DNA of 64,000 nucleotides from CBDDFQ01 sp965227035 (GCA_965227035.1 OZ245724.1:1860001-1924000), one strand, 5' to 3'; counted from the first letter of the stretch, positions 1-8,657 are shown. Numbers and translations: made by a program. The notes: generated from the sequence alone by a model not told the origin.

Positions 1-155
1 GCGATAGCTGTATGGCCGACGACAGCGCCGGTTCGATTCACCACCTCTACCTGGCGATCCAGATAACGCGAAAGGTATTTGGCGGTCAGGCGTGCGCGCT
101 GATCGCTACCGCCACCCTTCACGTAGGGAAGGATCATCTGAATCGATTCGGGCAT
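1..155 (-). CDS. Bug/TctC-family solute-binding protein, N-terminal part (cut by window edge), no signal peptide
   Basis: The 51 visible residues contain the N-terminal Bug signature: a beta strand ILPYVKGGGSDQRAR followed by a helix and VEVVNRTGAVVG, the equivalent of the family's VPFxxGGxxDxxAR and VVxNRxGAGG. Family members bind carboxylates in the periplasm and have a secretion signal of about 25 residues. Here the ATG at 155 lies about six residues before the first strand and is preceded by a good Shine-Dalgarno (GGAG), and the reading frame upstream reaches a stop near 220 without another plausible start. The protein therefore appears to lack an export signal. It could be cytosolic, a remnant, or expressed from a damaged 5' end. 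The rest lies outside the window. Confidence 0.7.
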   Translation of the reverse strand, partial: MPESIQMILPYVKGGGSDQRARLTAKYLSRYLDRQVEVVNRTGAVVGHTAI

Positions 156-273
156 GTCGTCTCCGTATTTATGGCGGGACGATAAGTTCGAATCGGCATT
201 GCGTCCAATGGCGGGTTTTCATGGGGCCATTCCCCGCAGTTATGTCCCCTTGTCGTACTCCGGCGATCAGAGA

Positions 274-1194
274 TCAGCGATGAACGAACACCGATTCCCC
301 CAGCTCAGCCAGTCGCGCCTTCAAGGCGTCGCGGAACAGAGTGACTAGCGGCGCCGATGCGGAGGATTCCCGGAAAACGACTCCACCTTCGAATTTCCAG
401 AACGAGCCTTCGACTTTCATTTTTCGAATGCCCATCTGGGCTGCCCTTTCGAGCACCTGATTGGACTGCGTTGCGACGAATGCTCCGGTCGCAACCAGCG
501 AAAAAAGCATTTCCAGCGATCCCACCTCTGCCGCGAAACCTGGCGACTTCTGCCCTCGCAGCGCGAAGTAACGAGTCATGCGATCGAGCACCGCATAGTC
601 GTTGTGCATGCCGACGAAGGCGCAGCGACTCAAGGCTTCCGGGGTCACTTTCCGTGACTTGCCGAGCTGATGAGTTTCATGGACCAGGATGATGTGTTCG
701 CTCTCGATCAGATGTTCTTTTTGAAGATCGACCTGATCCGGGAAATCGAGAGCCGAACAGACGATATCGAGCTCACCTTTGATCAACTGCGGAAGCAGTG
801 TGTCGAGCACTCCTGGCACTAGCCTCACCCGCAGTTGCGGATAGGTCTCCACCAGGTCGGCAATGACCTGCGGGAGCACATGGACCGACCACAGCGGCCC
901 TGTACCGATCTTGATCGAGCCCACTCCGCCGTCGCGAAGTTGCGATAGCTCGAGACGTGCACGTTCGGACTCCTGGTGGATAGCTCTTGCGCGTTGAGCC
1001 AGTGCTATCGCGTAGGGAGTCGGCAGCATGCCAGTAGGAGTTCGTTCGAACAGCGGTACTCCCAGATCGTCTTCGAGCCGGCGAAGGCTTTTAGATAACG
1101 CGGGCTGACTCACGCATAGATGCCGCGCCGCAGCGGTTAGCGAAGGATGATCCAGCACTGCCAGAAAGCATCGGAGCAAATTTGAATTCAGCAC
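274..1194 (-). CDS. LysR-family transcriptional regulator
   Basis: A 306-residue protein of normal LysR length. The winged helix-turn-helix fills the first 60 residues (LTAAARHLCVSQPALSKSLRRLE, then LGVPLFER), followed by a linker helix and an effector-binding domain with the usual IKIG and LDIVC strands. The GTG at 1194 is preferred because GGAAGG lies four bases upstream; a TTG at 1206 is the alternative and adds four residues. It reads in the same direction as the Bug fragment downstream, about 120 bases away, so it may control that gene and whatever follows outside the window. Its effector cannot be read from sequence. Confidence 0.9.
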   Translation of the reverse strand: MLNSNLLRCFLAVLDHPSLTAAARHLCVSQPALSKSLRRLEDDLGVPLFERTPTGMLPTPYAIALAQRARAIHQESERARLELSQLRDGGVGSIKIGTGPLWSVHVLPQVIADLVETYPQLRVRLVPGVLDTLLPQLIKGELDIVCSALDFPDQVDLQKEHLIESEHIILVHETHQLGKSRKVTPEALSRCAFVGMHNDYAVLDRMTRYFALRGQKSPGFAAEVGSLEMLFSLVATGAFVATQSNQVLERAAQMGIRKMKVEGSFWKFEGGVVFRESSASAPLVTLFRDALKARLAELGESVFVHR

Positions 1195-1310
1195 CGCGCC
1201 TTCCAATCCGCAATGCCGACGAAGCTTCGAGCCGGTTCATGCATGTCGTCTCCGGTTGATCTTTTTTCAGTTTTCGGGAATGCGCAGGATAAACCGTGAA
1301 GCCCGCAGAA

Positions 1311-1349
1311 ACAACCGAACGAACCGACCCAACCAACCCAACCAGCCTC
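1311..1349 (-). repeat. G-rich tandem tract just after the VIT gene
   Basis: On the minus strand, starting about seven bases after the VIT stop codon, short units of GGTTGGG, GGTT and GGTC follow one another, giving at least five runs of two or three Gs separated by two or three pyrimidines. This pattern can fold as a two-layer G-quadruplex in the transcript or the DNA. The plus strand shows the matching AACC/CCAACC series. No terminator-like hairpin is obvious here, so the tract may be the 3' end structure of the VIT mRNA or simple slippage-prone sequence. Confidence 0.5.
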
Positions 1350-1355
1350 CAGGTT

Positions 1356-2057
1356 TCAACCCTTCGCTCCGAACAGCGCGCCCGCACCCGCAGTCACCGC
1401 CATTGCGGCCGCACCCCAAAACACGACCCGCACCACTGAAGGAAGAATCGGAGCGCCGCCTGCTCTTGCCGCAACAGCACCCAGCAACCCGAGAAAAAAG
1501 ATCGAAGCCGCACCCACGGTGAGTGTGAGCACAGCGGGCGGCGCGATCAACGCGGCGATCAAGGGAAGAGCTGCACCTATGGCGAAGCTCAACGCCGAAG
1601 CTATCGCGGCTTGCAGCGGATTGGCACGGACATCGGAGATGCCCAACTCGTCGCGAGCATGAGCGCCCAATGCATCGTGGCGCATGAGCTGCGTTGCCAC
1701 CTGAGACGCAAGTTCGGCATCGAGGCCACGTCCCACGTAAATCGCCGCCAGTTCACGATGCTCTGCGACATGGTCGTCGTCGAGTTCGCTCTGCTCGCGC
1801 GCAAGATCTGCTTTCTCGGTGTCTGCCTGAGAATGCACCGAGACATACTCGCCAGCGGCCATCGACATCGCACCTGCGATCAGGCCGGCCATTCCGGTGG
1901 TGAGAATCGATGCGTGCGAGACGTTCGCCGCAGCAACTCCCACGATAAGACTTGCCGTGGAAACGATCCCGTCATTGGCTCCGAGAACCGCTGCGCGCAG
2001 CCAGCCCACACGAGAATGACGGTGATATTCGGAGTGTCGACTTGCGCTGCGTTTCAT
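1356..2057 (-). CDS. VIT1/CCC1-family membrane transporter
   Basis: A 233-residue integral membrane protein of the VIT (vacuolar iron transporter-like) family, whose members export Fe2+ or Mn2+. The first helix carries the family signature AAVLGANDGIVSTASLIVGVA (about residues 22-42), the second AGLIAGAMSMAAGEYVSV with the conserved acidic residue, and three helices follow after residue 145. The loop between (about 70-140) is rich in Asp, Glu and His and matches the cytosolic metal-binding segment of the family. The start is the ATG at 2057. It sits between the LysR gene and an MFS gene, all on the minus strand, with about 70 bases to the MFS stop. Metal specificity is not predictable here. 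Confidence 0.88.
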   Translation of the reverse strand: MKRSASRHSEYHRHSRVGWLRAAVLGANDGIVSTASLIVGVAAANVSHASILTTGMAGLIAGAMSMAAGEYVSVHSQADTEKADLAREQSELDDDHVAEHRELAAIYVGRGLDAELASQVATQLMRHDALGAHARDELGISDVRANPLQAAIASALSFAIGAALPLIAALIAPPAVLTLTVGAASIFFLGLLGAVAARAGGAPILPSVVRVVFWGAAAMAVTAGAGALFGAKG

Positions 2058-2128
2058 GGCGCGGATCGTAGGCGATTCCGCTTAAACCTGCTTTAAACGA
2101 TGCCGTCGAACTTCTCTCGAAGCGCTCC

Positions 2129-3403
2129 CTAGACGCGCACTCTGTCTACCGTCTGCAGTTGCGCGGGCATCGCAATCGAGGACGCCCGTTGCGCTGCCAT
2201 GAACACCGGCAATGCGATGACTGCCACCGACGCGAGGCAAACGAATGCGAGTCCGAATCGTTGGTCGGCGCCGACCACCATGTTGGCGAACGACGGACTG
2301 ATGGCTGCGCCTACGCCTTGAAGCGTCATGACGAAGCCCAGTGCGGTGTTGAACCTGCCACTGCCTGCGGTGTATCGCTGAACCAGCAAAGGAGTCGCGA
2401 CGCCCAATGCACCAGCTGCGAAGCCGTCGAGAATTTGCACCGGTATGTTGCTCCACGCGCTGGACATAGCGTAGGCAATAGCGCCGCGAACCGGCAACAC
2501 GAGAATCGCTGCGTAGACGAACCAGGTCGCATCGAAACGCCTGCTTCTGGCGACCCACAGCGCCACGGGAATCATCGCAAGTTGAGCCACCACGATTGCA
2601 ATGCCAGTCCACAACAAAGGTGCCGAATCGACCACCGTGGCGGCAAGGCGCTGGTTCAGCAAAGGCAGCATCGACGCATTGCCGAAATGAAAGAAGGCGC
2701 ATGCCAGTGCGAACAGCAACAATGGACGATTGCTGAACAGAGCGCGGATTGGGTCGTGGTTAACAGCGTCGTCAACAGCGTGGTTACCGTCGTCGTTAAG
2801 CTCGCGCTGAGGCTCTTCTCCCCGCGCTGCTTCGTGATCGATGTCACCAGCACGAATCGCCTTGATCGAGAACATCACGCCGATGCCCATCGCAACCATG
2901 ACCGCGAGAATCCAGGGAGCGCCGAAGTAATGCGCGGCGAGCCCTGCCCCGATGGCCGACACGATGTTCCCCGCGTGGCCGAATGCTTCGTTGCGTCCCG
3001 TCTGGTGCTTGAATCCGGCTGACTTCGCTATGCCGAGCGTGAGCCCAGCCATGGTCGCGCCGATGATCGCGCCTGCCATTCCGGTAACGACGTGCGATCC
3101 CACCAGCACCAGTTTGCCGTGTGTGGTGAAGGCAATTGCACTGGCGGCGATGACCGCAATCGAAGCGACCACGGTCATCGCACGTTTTTGTCGGTATTTG
3201 TCGACCCACGCGCCGGCCATCGGCGTCATGACCATACCGGCGAGTCCGCCTGCGGTCATGGTGTAGCCGATCCACTCCTGCTGAAATTTGGTTTCCTGAA
3301 GATAGGTCGCCAGAAAAGGGCCGAGCCCATCGCGCACATCGGCCATGAAGAATGCCAGCCATGTGAGCGCCCAGAGAGATGTCGAAATCCGGTTACGTTC
3401 CAT
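2129..3403 (-). CDS. Major facilitator superfamily transporter
   Basis: A 424-residue protein with the helix pattern of a 12-segment MFS permease. The first helix ends in ADVRDGLGPFLATYL, a form seen in one MFS subgroup, and the loop between helices 2 and 3 has the A-motif version GAWVDKYRQKR. A charged central loop lies around residues 200-225 (DIDHEAARGEEPQRELNDDG). The ATG at 3403 is taken as the start; a TTG at 3415 would add four residues, and neither has a strong ribosome site. The substrate cannot be told. The helix-rich C-terminal half is intact with no frameshift. Confidence 0.85.
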   Translation of the reverse strand: MERNRISTSLWALTWLAFFMADVRDGLGPFLATYLQETKFQQEWIGYTMTAGGLAGMVMTPMAGAWVDKYRQKRAMTVVASIAVIAASAIAFTTHGKLVLVGSHVVTGMAGAIIGATMAGLTLGIAKSAGFKHQTGRNEAFGHAGNIVSAIGAGLAAHYFGAPWILAVMVAMGIGVMFSIKAIRAGDIDHEAARGEEPQRELNDDGNHAVDDAVNHDPIRALFSNRPLLLFALACAFFHFGNASMLPLLNQRLAATVVDSAPLLWTGIAIVVAQLAMIPVALWVARSRRFDATWFVYAAILVLPVRGAIAYAMSSAWSNIPVQILDGFAAGALGVATPLLVQRYTAGSGRFNTALGFVMTLQGVGAAISPSFANMVVGADQRFGLAFVCLASVAVIALPVFMAAQRASSIAMPAQLQTVDRVRV

Positions 3404-3465
3404 GGTGGCATTCAAAATGGTCGTGTGGCTAGCGCGTCGTGATCAGTTGCGCGATCAATTCGTAA

Positions 3466-4086
3466 TCAATGCTTGGGTCCCACCGGCTTCCCGTTGAGAG
3501 TGCGAGCTTCGATCACATATCCGTCACGGCCCGCCAGGCGTTTCGCATCGCCTTCGGCTTCGACCATGTCGCCGATTTCGATATGTAGGCCGGCTAGGCC
3601 ATCGGGCTTGGTGTGGATGAAATCTCCTGTGTCGAGCACCAGGCCGTTTCGCTCACCGTGTTTAGCGTGATTGAATCGTACGACCGTGCCCTTGACCTTC
3701 TGCGGCGTATGCACAGGCGGGACCGGTCGTCCTGCAATCGACGCGATTCTTTCGAACTGATAAACCGTGTGCTCGGCTTCGCCTTTTGGTGACGGCGCTG
3801 CCGCAATACCTTCGACTACCAGGATCTGGTTTTTGCGGAGCTTGGCGATCTGCTCGGTCACTGACGAATCCTGCGAGTCGATCACGAATTGCGTGGGAGT
3901 GTCGTCGGTGTGAATGATGAATCCCTCGATTGCACCTTTAGGGCTGTAGATGACGTGCTGGAACTGCCCTTCCACCGACCACACATCGACCTCGTGTTCG
4001 TGATGGTCCTTGTGGTCCGGGTGGTGATGTTCGGGCTTGGGTTTCTTCTTCGCGTTGCTTGTCGCGATGTCGTTGTTCGATGCCAT
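3466..4086 (-). CDS. Cytosolic His-rich protein with two copies of an OB-like beta module
   Basis: A 206-residue protein that I do not recognise by name. A basic and His-rich N-terminus (PEHHHPDHKDHHEHE, about residues 18-32) could bind metal. Two modules follow, about 37-112 and 129-198, each reading G-x-V, a strand, GxxxG[FL][IV][IL], a turn, then a V-E-G or A-E-G strand and a final strand. The same module occurs twice in the exported protein encoded just downstream. There is no signal peptide. The ATG at 4086 has AAGGA eight bases upstream. The modules look like small beta barrels (OB-like), possibly the DUF5666 type; that link is a guess. Function unknown. Confidence 0.75.
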   Translation of the reverse strand: MASNNDIATSNAKKKPKPEHHHPDHKDHHEHEVDVWSVEGQFQHVIYSPKGAIEGFIIHTDDTPTQFVIDSQDSSVTEQIAKLRKNQILVVEGIAAAPSPKGEAEHTVYQFERIASIAGRPVPPVHTPQKVKGTVVRFNHAKHGERNGLVLDTGDFIHTKPDGLAGLHIEIGDMVEAEGDAKRLAGRDGYVIEARTLNGKPVGPKH

Positions 4087-4148
4087 GAGTAAATTTCCTT
4101 CGGTTCAGTCTATGAATAGTGGTCGGCGCTCGGCGTTGAGCGGTGGGT

Positions 4149-5051
4149 TCAAGAGGCCGGTGGCACTTGAACCGGTGCGGGTGGCACAGCGTTCATTGGA
4201 GGGGCGCCTTCGCCGCGTGGTTGAACATCCGGTCGCGGGGGAACTCGACCCGGTCCACCACGAGGTCCACCACGCGGTGCATCACGCGGTCCTCGCGCAT
4301 CCGAGACTGCAGGCATGCGATCGGGCGTTGCTCCCGGACCTGCGAACAGATCGTTCATCTTGTCTGCCGACTCTCCGATCGCAGTTGCTTCGAGCGCTGT
4401 GCCTTGCGCACCTCGTGTGCCCCAGCCACGCGCCACTATGCTGGCCCCGGGACGCAAGAGCTGACTCGTCATGCCGCCTGTCGCGAGGGCGCGAGGCGGG
4501 AATCGAACGATGGCGCCGCTATCCAGAATTACGCCGTTGGCATCGCCTCTGTCTGTGTACAGAACACGCGACACGACACCGCTTGCATTGATGGCCACCA
4601 AAGCAGCAGGATCGCGCGGCGTCGGAGGTGCAGCGTTTGCATCCGGCCCTTGCTCGACGATCTCGCGACCGCTTCCGTTCACTGTCATGCGCTGGGCACG
4701 CACAGATCCGTTCGCGGCAGTCCGAGTCCCGGAAATTTGAACCGTATCGCCCGGCTTGATCGTCTGCATGGCCCTGGCCGAGAGGTGGGGCGGGAAATTC
4801 ACCTGTGTGCCGTCTGACAGCAGAAACCCGTCTGCCTCGCCATTCGGATTGATTAGCCATTGCTGCACTCGGCCGCTGACGTTTTGCATGGCGCCTTGTT
4901 CCATGACCCGCGGACGTTGACGAATTTGCTCGGCACCTGGTGCAGGCGCGGACAAAGGAGCAGACACAGGCGCAGGTGGCTGCTGCGCGAAAGTGCTGGC
5001 GCTAGCAAGCAAGAGGATAGAAAAATAGCTGGGGCGAAATAACGATTTCAT
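4149..5051 (-). CDS. Exported protein with two OB-like beta modules and a Pro/Gly/Arg-rich tail
   Basis: A 300-residue protein with a signal peptide (LLLASASTFAQQ, cleavage near residue 22), a Pro/Ala-rich spacer, module 1 (about 56-125, with SGRVQQW, DGFLLSDGTQVNFPPHL, GDTVQISG), module 2 (about 152-222, with SGVVSRV, NGVILDSGAIVRFPP) and a low-complexity tail rich in Pro, Gly and Arg. The FPP triplet after the hairpin is shared by both modules. The ATG at 5051 is chosen because AAGGAG lies eight bases upstream; a TTG at 5057 is less likely. It is a paralogue of the cytosolic protein downstream, 62 bases away. Its upstream region holds a candidate sigma-54 promoter. Function unknown; periplasmic location is predicted. 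Confidence 0.75.
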   Translation of the reverse strand: MKSLFRPSYFSILLLASASTFAQQPPAPVSAPLSAPAPGAEQIRQRPRVMEQGAMQNVSGRVQQWLINPNGEADGFLLSDGTQVNFPPHLSARAMQTIKPGDTVQISGTRTAANGSVRAQRMTVNGSGREIVEQGPDANAAPPTPRDPAALVAINASGVVSRVLYTDRGDANGVILDSGAIVRFPPRALATGGMTSQLLRPGASIVARGWGTRGAQGTALEATAIGESADKMNDLFAGPGATPDRMPAVSDARGPRDAPRGGPRGGPGRVPPRPDVQPRGEGAPPMNAVPPAPVQVPPAS

Positions 5052-5082
5052 TTTCAAAGCTCCTTGTTAGGTGCCTTGAACA

Positions 5083-5099
5083 CTCCACGTTCCGTGCCA
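5083..5099 (-). promoter_or_regulatory. Candidate sigma-54 (-24/-12) promoter of the exported module protein
   Basis: The minus strand reads TGGCACGGAACGTGGAG. The sigma-54 consensus is TGGCACG, four bases, TTGC(A/T). The -24 half is perfect; the -12 half reads GTGGA instead of TTGCA, so the usual GC is GG. The spacing is exact. It places a transcript start about 20 bases before the ATG at 5051 and leaves the ribosome site intact. A sigma-54 activator gene ends only about 100 bases away, which makes the match more credible, but the -12 mismatch is real. Confidence 0.45.
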
Positions 5100-5199
5100 G
5101 CTCGTGAAGCTATATGAATCAACGAGTTAGCGATTCGAGCGCAACTCTAGCGACTTAAAACCAGACACATCGGTGTCCGCAAAACGGACAACACGCCGA

Positions 5200-6576
5200 C
5201 TATTCAAGTCCGTACTGCGACATTTTTTTGTAGAGCAATTGCCGGTGGATTCCGAGAATTCTGGCGGCCTCGGCCCGATTGCCGCCGCTTTTGGAAAGAG
5301 CGTTTGCGATCATCAATCGCTCGAGCCGCTCGACGGCTGCGGGCATCTCGCCGCTGGTCAAATCGGGCGCCTGCGTCGTGTCGATATCGGTGAGTCGGCC
5401 AGAAGTATTTTTGTCGGCCAACAGATCCGACACATCGATCACGCGATGGCGGACCAGCGCGTTTGCTCTCTCCATGAGATTGCGCAACTCACGAACGTTG
5501 CCAGGCCAATCCTGGCTCTGTAAAAGCTGCGCCGCAGCGGCAGACAGCGTTTTAGGTGCGCCAGACTCATTGGTTGCGGCGGCTCGCCGCAAGAAGTACT
5601 CGGCCAGCGGCACGATGTCTTCAACGCGATTCTTCAAGGACGGCACCGGAATCGGCAGCACGTTGAGACGATAGAAAAGGTCCTCGCGGAACTGCCCTTC
5701 GCGCACCGCCGTTGAAAGGTCGCGATGCGTTGCGGCTATCACCCGAACATCGACCTTGACCGACTTGTTGCTGCCTACCGGCGTGACCTCGCCTTCCTGC
5801 AATGCACGAAGAATCTTGGCCTGCACGCCTGGTTCCATGTCGCCGATTTCATCGAGCAAGAGCACGCCGCCATCTGCTGCGCGGAAACATCCAGCGCGCT
5901 CGCCGGCAGCTCCGGTAAACGCCCCACGCACATGGCCGAACAATTCGCTCTCCAGCAATTCTTTGGGAATCGCAGAACAGTTGATCGCAACGAACGGCCC
6001 GTCTGCGCGAGAGGAGTGTCGATGAAGCGCTCGGGCTACCAGTTCCTTGCCTGTGCCGGTTTCTCCGATCAACAAAGCGGGTGCAGAACTGGCCGCAGCT
6101 AGCCCTATCCGCTTTTGCATTTCGCGCATGGCGGGGCTAGAACCGATCAGGCGATATGGATCGGTCGAATCCTCGGAACACGAAGCTTCGGTTGCGCTGG
6201 ACCTCGACTGCTCATCCGCTTTCAACGCCCGCCTCAGAACATTGATCACGTCTTGTCTTCCGACCGGCTTGGTGAGGTGATCGAACGCACCCAGACGCAT
6301 CGCATCAATCGTGTTCGCACCGTCTGCGTAGGCGGTCAACACGATCACCGGAGGCAGACGGGAAGACTGCGCGCGCATGGCGTCCAGCGTTTGCAATCCA
6401 TCCATACCCGGCATGCGATGGTCCAGAAAAATCGCATCGAAGCGAGACCGGCGCATCGCTGCAAGCGCATCCTGCCCGCTGGATGATTGCTCGGCCAGAT
6501 GCCCTAATCCGGTCACCGTTTCGACCAGCGATTCCCGGAACGCGTCGTCGTCGTCGACTATCAGGATGCGCGCCAT
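5200..6576 (-). CDS. NtrC-family sigma-54-dependent response regulator
   Basis: A 458-residue three-domain activator. Receiver: acidic pocket VDDDD at the N-terminus, phosphoacceptor Asp52 in FLDHRMPG, Lys in LTKPVG. AAA+ domain: Walker A GETGTGKE, the sigma-54 contact loop GAFTGA, Walker B LLLDEIGD. C-terminus: a Fis-type helix-turn-helix NRAEAARILGIHRQLLYKK. The ATG at 6576 starts the receiver exactly; the open frame continues upstream only because it overlaps the kinase gene. The start lies 16 bases inside the kinase gene, so the two are translationally coupled and form a two-component pair. Its targets may include the sigma-54-like promoter found about 100 bases downstream of its stop. 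Confidence 0.94.
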   Translation of the reverse strand: MARILIVDDDDAFRESLVETVTGLGHLAEQSSSGQDALAAMRRSRFDAIFLDHRMPGMDGLQTLDAMRAQSSRLPPVIVLTAYADGANTIDAMRLGAFDHLTKPVGRQDVINVLRRALKADEQSRSSATEASCSEDSTDPYRLIGSSPAMREMQKRIGLAAASSAPALLIGETGTGKELVARALHRHSSRADGPFVAINCSAIPKELLESELFGHVRGAFTGAAGERAGCFRAADGGVLLLDEIGDMEPGVQAKILRALQEGEVTPVGSNKSVKVDVRVIAATHRDLSTAVREGQFREDLFYRLNVLPIPVPSLKNRVEDIVPLAEYFLRRAAATNESGAPKTLSAAAAQLLQSQDWPGNVRELRNLMERANALVRHRVIDVSDLLADKNTSGRLTDIDTTQAPDLTSGEMPAAVERLERLMIANALSKSGGNRAEAARILGIHRQLLYKKMSQYGLE

Positions 6577-8048
6577 GGAATCTCCATTTCGAAGCGCGAC
6601 CCGCCTGCGGCTGCCGCTGTTTGCGCATCGAGCGGTGTGTATTTGAGATCGCCGCCGTGCGCGAACGCAACCTCGCGTGACAGGGCGAGTCCCAATCCGG
6701 TGCCATCGGCTCTTCCGGTGGCAAAAGGCTCGAACAGGGTGGCTCGCAAGGCGTCTGGAACGCCCTCTCCGTTGTCGTCGACACGAACGATCAACGAGTT
6801 GCACTCGGTGGTGAAAGCACTCAGCACGATTCGGCCGGATGCAGCGGTATGTCGGACCGCATTTGCGAGCAGGTTGTCGAGCGCACGCGCCATGTGGATC
6901 GGATCGAAGACCGCCGTGTTGGGCTCGGTGTGAACCAGATCAAGCGCAATACGTTTTTCAGCGGCGTGGCTTGCAACGACCGCCAGGCGTTCCTCCAGCC
7001 ATCGATGCAGATCGACAAGCTGCTCGTTCAGCACGATTGGCTGCACCAGCGAAAGCAGACTTTTGACCAGCCCGTCGAGCCGCTCGATCTGACCGAGGAT
7101 GGAGCGCAGCGATTGATCTTTCGAGCCGTCCATCGTTGCCGATGACGCCGCCAATGCGTTTTCTGCCTTCAGGCGCATGGCCGCAATCGGGTTGCGGATC
7201 TCGTGCGCGATGCTGCCGGTCATCCGCCCCAACGAAGCAAGGCGTTGGTCGCGATGACTCTGCGCTGCAGCTTCTTTCAACATTCGTTGCGATTCTTCGA
7301 AGCGCGCGCGATAAAGGTTAAAGCCCGCGACGATTCTGTCCAGCTCACGCAGTCCGGTTGATTCCAACTGCGGCATGACCGAATTTTCTGCGTTCGCGAA
7401 CTGAGTTTCGACCTTCTCGATTTTTCGCAATCCACGGAACAGGATTGCGCCAAGCCAGACCCCGGACAGCACGATCAAAAGAAGAAGAACGCTCATGCCG
7501 ATTCGAATGCTGGTCTGCGCTTCCAGCGCTCCTGAAGCAGTGCGGGTCATTGTCCACGCCGCCAGATCTTTGCCTGACGACGCAAGCGGACACGACGAAA
7601 TAACCAGAGCCTCGCGGTTGCCTTTCACGACATCTGTCTGCGCCTCTTGCGAGCGGGTCGCCTGCTGCGACATCTCGATGATCAGAGGCTGCTCAGCCTG
7701 AGGAATATCGCGTTTGATGCCGCTGCCCTGATACGTGGGATACGCATAGGCAATCAACCCATCGTCCGCCTTCCAGATGCCGCCCTCTACCTGCGGTGCT
7801 TCGAGCAGCACCAACTGCAGCAGAACCTGCAGCAGATCGATCCTGGGGTTGCCTGCGGCCGACGCCGGGATCGATTTGGCATAACGGGCCGCAATGGCTC
7901 GACATGTTTGCTCGGTCGTGCTCTTGCCTACTTCGATCTGAACACCCGAGCTGGTTCGGTACAGAAACGTCATGACCAGTGCCAGCGCCGCGCAAAGAGC
8001 GAATAGGAGCGTCCAGAAAAGAGTGAGCTGGAACCGAAGAGATTTCAT
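6561..8048 (-). CDS. Membrane sensor histidine kinase
   Basis: A 495-residue kinase: membrane segment about 7-29, a periplasmic sensing region about 30-185, a second membrane segment about 190-212, a linker, the HisKA box with His282 in GSIAHEIRNPIAAMR, then the ATPase with N box LLANAVRHT, G1 DNGEGVPD and G2 GTGLGLAL. The ATG at 8048 is chosen because the membrane segment begins right after it; an upstream GTG at 8132 would add 28 residues. It overlaps the sigma-54 response regulator by 16 bases, its evident partner. The periplasmic domain has no motif that I can tie to a ligand. The 230-base gap upstream holds divergent promoters for this gene and the receiver gene. Confidence 0.92.
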   Translation of the reverse strand: MKSLRFQLTLFWTLLFALCAALALVMTFLYRTSSGVQIEVGKSTTEQTCRAIAARYAKSIPASAAGNPRIDLLQVLLQLVLLEAPQVEGGIWKADDGLIAYAYPTYQGSGIKRDIPQAEQPLIIEMSQQATRSQEAQTDVVKGNREALVISSCPLASSGKDLAAWTMTRTASGALEAQTSIRIGMSVLLLLIVLSGVWLGAILFRGLRKIEKVETQFANAENSVMPQLESTGLRELDRIVAGFNLYRARFEESQRMLKEAAAQSHRDQRLASLGRMTGSIAHEIRNPIAAMRLKAENALAASSATMDGSKDQSLRSILGQIERLDGLVKSLLSLVQPIVLNEQLVDLHRWLEERLAVVASHAAEKRIALDLVHTEPNTAVFDPIHMARALDNLLANAVRHTAASGRIVLSAFTTECNSLIVRVDDNGEGVPDALRATLFEPFATGRADGTGLGLALSREVAFAHGGDLKYTPLDAQTAAAAGGSRFEMEIPWRAS

Positions 8049-8279
8049 GAAGTTGAAAAATGGCGAGTCCTGCCCATTGGGTCGGAGCTTTGCGGCCGAG
8101 CGTTGAAAGGCAAACTTTAGATCGCATCGCACCGCACCAATAGATGGTTACAAACTGGACCGTATCGGAATAAGTCGCTGGGCAGACAAGCCAATGTCCT
8201 ACGTCCAGCGCGACCTGACCCACCAGAATCAGTCAGGCGACCAAATCTTAAATACAACTTAAAACGCCAGCGGCAGACC

Positions 8280-8657
8280 ATGGCCTTTTACATCCTCGTC
8301 GAAGACAACGCGACCATCGTCGAATCGCTCGTTCCTGCGCTGCAGGAAATTGCCGGACTCGAATGCATAGGAAGCGCAGACACCGCAAAAGGTGCGATCG
8401 CGGCGCTTGCGAACGACGCGCGCTGGAATCTGGCAGTGATCGACTTGTTTTTGAAGGAAGGGTCGGGGCTGGAGGTTCTGCAAGCAATTCAGACTCGCCG
8501 CTTCGACCAGAGGGTCGTAGTGCTGTCCAACTACGCAACCGCTGATATGCGACGAGTGTTCTCCGAACTCGGTGCGGACGCGTCCTTCGACAAGTCCACC
8601 GAGATAGAGAAATTCTTCGAGTATTGCCTCAAACTTCACGGTGGCGCAGTCGGCTAG
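8280..8657 (+). CDS. Single-domain response regulator (receiver only)
   Basis: A 125-residue stand-alone receiver. The acidic pair is in LVEDN, the phosphoacceptor is Asp55 in LAVIDLFLKEGSGLEVL, the switch Ser is in VVLSNYA and the conserved Lys is Lys105 in FDKSTE. There is no output domain. The ATG at 8280 directly precedes the first strand. It is divergent from the kinase/NtrC pair and is followed within 35 bases by a GAF protein. Proteins of this type act as phosphate sinks, relay intermediates or partners that bind another protein. Which kinase it serves is inferred from position only. Confidence 0.9.
   Translation: MAFYILVEDNATIVESLVPALQEIAGLECIGSADTAKGAIAALANDARWNLAVIDLFLKEGSGLEVLQAIQTRRFDQRVVVLSNYATADMRRVFSELGADASFDKSTEIEKFFEYCLKLHGGAVG

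Noticed and set aside
5200..6804. Longer N-terminal extension of the sigma-54 response regulator
   Set aside because: The extra 76 residues are encoded by the overlapping kinase gene in another frame, and the receiver domain begins exactly at the ATG at 6576.
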